From an uncultured Slackia sp. (lineage in GTDB: Bacteria; Actinomycetota; Coriobacteriia; Coriobacteriales; Eggerthellaceae), in assembly GCA_937895975.1 (NCBI GenBank), contig CALBLG010000041.1, forward strand, positions 1 through 15,829: a stretch of DNA of 15,829 nt, read 5' to 3'. The position numbers and the translations under genes are program-made. Position 1 is the first letter of the stretch. The number at the start of each line of letters is the position of its first letter. Shown piece by piece: positions 15,437 to 15,829 of this stretch. The notes under the pieces were generated by a model, which saw only the letters and a list, made by a program, of their open reading frames with translations, made no database searches and was not told the origin of the DNA.

Positions 15437-15499
15437 GAAGGTATCAACTCTTTTCTCAGACTAAAAAAGGCGCACCTGCGCCAGAATGATTACCTTCAT
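15435..15499 (-). promoter_or_regulatory. Leader stem pairing with the start region of the HEAT-like gene
   Basis: The 12 nt at 15435-15446, covering the last bases before and into the start codon, are complementary to 15487-15499 with one bulged base. The terminator hairpin at 15463-15482 is enclosed between the two arms. If formed, the stem hides the initiation region. Confidence 0.5.
15463..15482 (-). terminator. Terminator within the leader of the HEAT-like gene
   Basis: On the minus strand GGCGC, loop AGGT, GCGCC is followed by six T. It lies only 26 nt before the ATG, too close for a separate promoter between them, so it reads as an attenuator. It is too distant to be the tRNA-Ala terminator, which is at 15651. 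Confidence 0.7.
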
Positions 15500-15650
15500 A
15501 TGATACAACCGCGCTCACCTATACGTCGAAACAACCTAACAACCAACACAAAACTCGAGGTCATCGCTCATATACAACGAAAAGAAACGGCCATACCATA
15601 TCTCGTTGATCGTTTAAACGTGCCTGCGAGACATAAACCACGCCTATAAC
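15500..15650 (-). promoter_or_regulatory. AT-richer control region upstream of the HEAT-like gene
   Basis: No gene is visible here. The sequence is richer in A and T than the coding regions. It holds a -10-like TATCAT on the minus strand (about 15500-15505) without a good -35 box, and a dyad at 15601-15631 in which TCTCG and CGAGA flank the palindrome CGTTTAAACG. It presumably carries the promoter of the HEAT-like gene. Confidence 0.35.
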
Positions 15651-15678
15651 AAAAAAACGTCGCTCAAAAGAACGACGT
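15651..15678 (-). terminator. Intrinsic terminator of tRNA-Ala
   Basis: ACGTCGTTC pairs with GAGCGACGT (9 bp with one G-U pair, TTTT loop) and the minus strand continues with a run of T. It starts 8 nt after the tRNA CCA end. Confidence 0.85.
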
Positions 15679-15686
15679 AGAAAAAT

Positions 15687-15762
15687 TGGTGGAGCCTAGG
15701 GGGATCGAACCCCTGACCTCATGGCTGCCAGCCATGCGCTCTCCCAGCTGAGCTAAGGCCCC
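15687..15762 (-). tRNA. tRNA-Ala (anticodon GGC)
   Basis: The minus strand folds as a 76-nt cloverleaf with encoded CCA. The acceptor stem is GGGGCCT with AGGCTCC, including one G-U pair. The D arm is GCTCAGCTGGGAGAGC. The anticodon stem CATGG/CCATG encloses the loop CTGGCAG, giving anticodon GGC, which reads GCC and GCU. The T loop TTCGATC is standard. I see no clear promoter in the 67 nt upstream that remain in the window, so it may belong to a longer unit that starts outside. Confidence 0.97.
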
Positions 15763-15829
15763 AAATAGGTTTTCCGGAAACGCCCTGCATGAGCGCGACG
15801 CCCTGTCCTCCCGCAGCCTGGCGCTGCAG

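Noticed and set aside
15508..15579. Short open frames (11-22 codons) in the leader of the HEAT-like gene as leader peptides
   Set aside because: None has a properly spaced Shine-Dalgarno or a run of one regulatory codon.
15763..15829. Promoter or coding sequence upstream of tRNA-Ala
   Set aside because: I see only a short palindrome (TTTCCGGAAA) and no convincing -35/-10 pair or gene fragment.

Overview
The window looks like chromosomal DNA of a GC-rich bacterium, most likely an actinobacterium of the class Coriobacteriia (Eggerthella/Slackia-like). This placement is inference. It rests on GC-rich coding sequence with long antisense shadow ORFs, an AddAB-type rather than RecBCD-type recombination nuclease, an L10 leader of the type familiar from Gram-positive bacteria, and a small NAD-type isocitrate dehydrogenase next to an AcnA-type aconitase. 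Every gene I can support is on the minus strand, so transcription runs from position 15829 towards 1. I see no insertion sequence, prophage gene, integrase or CRISPR array.

Region by region, in the direction of transcription: tRNA-Ala(GGC) with its terminator (15651-15762); an AT-richer control region holding a terminator nested inside a start-codon-pairing stem (15437-15650); a small HEAT-like helical protein (14828-15436), ending in a perfect 19-bp stem-loop; isocitrate dehydrogenase icd and aconitase acnA (10765-14595), consecutive enzymes leading to 2-oxoglutarate; an unfamiliar 645-residue membrane-anchored extracytoplasmic protein (8667-10604); the rplJ-rplL ribosomal-stalk operon (7377-8616), with a clear sigma-70-type promoter, an L10 leader, an attenuator and a hairpin against the rplJ Shine-Dalgarno; a highly structured non-coding stretch (7111-7373); a YbaK-type deacylase (6591-7079); tRNA-Glu(UUC) (6402-6476); and the addB-addA pair for double-strand-break end processing (39-6341).

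The genes are mostly housekeeping. The unusual part is between them: several compact RNA or DNA structures. The main ones are the 87-nt rod-like inverted repeat and its neighbouring hairpins after rplL, the terminator nested in the leader of the HEAT-like gene, the terminator only 23 nt in front of addB, and the overlap of a terminator with the -35 box of the rplJ promoter. I found no evidence of a new multi-gene defence or metabolic system. The best candidates for something undescribed are these cis-acting structures and the 645-residue surface protein.
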